Below are positions 33,064 to 34,474 of a stretch of DNA of 34,474 bases, piece after piece. This DNA is from CAZLLE01 sp964560425 (GTDB lineage Bacteria; Campylobacterota; Campylobacteria; Campylobacterales; QNZT01): positions 1 through 34,474 of the forward strand of contig CAZLLE010000089.1 of the NCBI GenBank assembly GCA_964560425.1, written 5' to 3'. The notes under the pieces are model-generated. The model had not been told where the DNA came from. It worked only from the letters and a program-made list of their open reading frames with translations, and ran no database searches. The position numbers and the translations under genes are program-made. Position 1 is the stretch's first letter. Each line of letters opens with the position of its first letter.

Positions 33064-34474
33064 ATGAAAAATTTACCAAAAAAACTATCACTTATCGTAA
33101 CTATCTTTTTATTTGTAGGGTGTAATCAAGTAGATCAAAATAGTATTGTTGGAGTTGATGATACATCTTCTAATATATCTTTTGATCAAGAGGATCCTGC
33201 ATTAATTATGAAAAATGTACAAACAAGAAGAGATTTGGGTGTAGATCAACTAAACAGTTATCCATATAATTTAAATGGAAAAGGTTTAGCCGTGGGGGTT
33301 GTAGATAGAGGTGCCATTTTGGGGACTCATCAAGAGTTCTCTTGGAGTAATGGTTCTGGTAGTCGTATTATAAAAAAAACAGATGTTGCATTTAATTCAC
33401 ACTCAACTCATATTGCTGGTACTATTGGTGCTCGTGGAGTAGATGAAAATGCTAGAGGTATTGCTAAAGATGTTCAGATATATAGTTATGCATATAGTGA
33501 ATCTTTTTTCTCTTATGCTATGAATAAAATGTTTGAAGATGATGGTATTTTAATATCTAATCACTCTTATGGATATACAACAAAAACAGCTTTGGGAGAA
33601 TATGATACTTTTGCAATATTGTTTGATGAAGGTGTTAGTGCTAATCCTTATCTGCATGCTGTAGTATCTGCTGGTAATGATGGTGGAAAGATCGATTATC
33701 CCGAGTATGGCACTATTAAAGGGGCCTCAAATGCTAAAAATATTATTACTATTGGTGCATTAGATTCTGATTCAGATGATGTGACCTCTTTTAGTAGTGT
33801 AGGACCAGTTAAAGATGGTCGGATTAAGCCAGATTTTGTAGCTCGTGGCTCTTTGGTTTATTCACCATCTGCTTCAAGTAATGACTCATATAAATATATG
33901 AGTGGAACTTCTATGGCAACTCCAGCTGTAACTGGTTTAGTTGTCTTGATGGAAGAGGCTTATCGAAATATTAAATATGCCGATATACGCGTGGATACAA
34001 CTAAAGCGATATTAGCAAATACAGCTACAGATGTTGGTAATAGTGGTCCTGATTATAGATCTGGTTTTGGAATGGTAAATGCAAAAAAAGCAGTAGATGT
34101 GATTCGTACAATGGGTGGTAGTCATAGTTTGGTGAAGTTATCTTCTATAAAACAATCAGAGCTAAAGGAGTATAAGTTTTACTCAGATGGCAACAAAGAT
34201 TTTAAGGCTACTATTAGTTGGGTTGATATAGCTGGTAATAATAGTTCTCACTCATTGGTTAATGACTTGGACATATATATCAAAGATAAATATAATAATA
34301 TTTATTACCCTTTTACTTTAAATAAAAGTTCTCCTAATAGAGAGGCAAAGAAAAATAAGTTTAATAGGGTAGATAATATTGAACAAGTTCATTTTAATTT
34401 ACCAAGAGGTAGCTATAAGCTTATTGTAAAGGGCTATAAAGTAGAGGGGATACAAAAATTTACTTTGGTAAGTA
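33064..34474 (+). CDS. Subtilisin-like (S8) serine protease, lipoprotein (C-terminus outside window)
   Basis: An exported protease. I translated it by hand from the ATG at 33064 (AGGA at 33051-33054); 470 codons are present with no stop before the edge. The leader ends in FLFVGCNQ, a lipobox-like site, so the protein is probably lipid-anchored. The catalytic triad is complete: D81 in VVDRGAILG, H113 in NSHSTHIAGT, S283 in SGTSMATPA, with oxyanion N205 in SAGNDGG. Downstream of about residue 390 is a beta domain with SLVNDLDIYI and LPRGSYKLIVKG, like the P-domain-like end of KP-43-type subtilases. The propeptide before D81 is short, about 50 residues. It is divergent from the flavoprotein gene. 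Substrates are unknown. Confidence 0.88.
   Translation, partial: MKNLPKKLSLIVTIFLFVGCNQVDQNSIVGVDDTSSNISFDQEDPALIMKNVQTRRDLGVDQLNSYPYNLNGKGLAVGVVDRGAILGTHQEFSWSNGSGSRIIKKTDVAFNSHSTHIAGTIGARGVDENARGIAKDVQIYSYAYSESFFSYAMNKMFEDDGILISNHSYGYTTKTALGEYDTFAILFDEGVSANPYLHAVVSAGNDGGKIDYPEYGTIKGASNAKNIITIGALDSDSDDVTSFSSVGPVKDGRIKPDFVARGSLVYSPSASSNDSYKYMSGTSMATPAVTGLVVLMEEAYRNIKYADIRVDTTKAILANTATDVGNSGPDYRSGFGMVNAKKAVDVIRTMGGSHSLVKLSSIKQSELKEYKFYSDGNKDFKATISWVDIAGNNSSHSLVNDLDIYIKDKYNNIYYPFTLNKSSPNREAKKNKFNRVDNIEQVHFNLPRGSYKLIVKGYKVEGIQKFTLVS

Overview
The window is AT-rich, gene-dense bacterial chromosome that best fits a free-living member of the Campylobacterota (epsilonproteobacteria; Sulfurimonas, Sulfurovum and Arcobacter relatives). 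The main reasons are the block fabZ-lpxA-clpX-mreB-mreC, carB followed by a short Sua5/YrdC-like gene, HemJ in place of HemG/HemY, QueH, a probable DUF5718 protein and OprD-like porins. This assignment rests on recognising protein families, not on a search. I saw no tRNA, rRNA, CRISPR array, transposase, integrase or phage gene.

Positions 1-2001 hold a CDP-alcohol phosphatidyltransferase (minus, running off the left edge), a divergent TagD-like cytidylyltransferase, a double-hairpin terminator and a convergent AhpD-like protein. Positions 2177-6644 hold carB, a small YrdC-like gene 5 nt downstream, and a secreted protein with one EF-hand loop.

Positions 6716-12096 look like a signalling and redox module. 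An OmpR-family response regulator lies tail to tail with a three-gene minus-strand operon: outer-membrane barrel, short PstS-like periplasmic protein, and sensor histidine kinase. A nine-haem cytochrome lipoprotein diverges from that operon. The shared promoter region carries a perfect tandem repeat of an 11-bp unit, the spacing OmpR/PhoB-type regulators use. The inferred circuit is sensing outside the cell, signalling across the inner membrane, and control of the porin and cytochrome genes.

Positions 12157-17030 are a six-gene minus-strand run: DUF5718-like protein, single-pass protein, OprD-like porin, small winged-helix-like protein, rhomboid protease, and a cytochrome-b-like membrane protein with a duplicated C-terminal domain. 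A divergent gene at 17141-19894 encodes a membrane c-di-GMP phosphodiesterase with a degenerate GGDEF domain. Positions 19884-21241 (minus) hold a small membrane protein, HemJ and a CmoA-like methyltransferase.

Positions 21550-24138 encode a large anchored surface protein ending in two near-identical 88-residue repeats. Then come an aldehyde dehydrogenase, bcp and queH (the last with no conventional start in the expected place), followed by fabZ-lpxA-clpX-mreB-mreC with overlapping or closely spaced genes and two TTG starts. The right end has a CoA-disulfide-reductase-like flavoprotein (minus) and a subtilisin-like lipoprotein that runs off the window.
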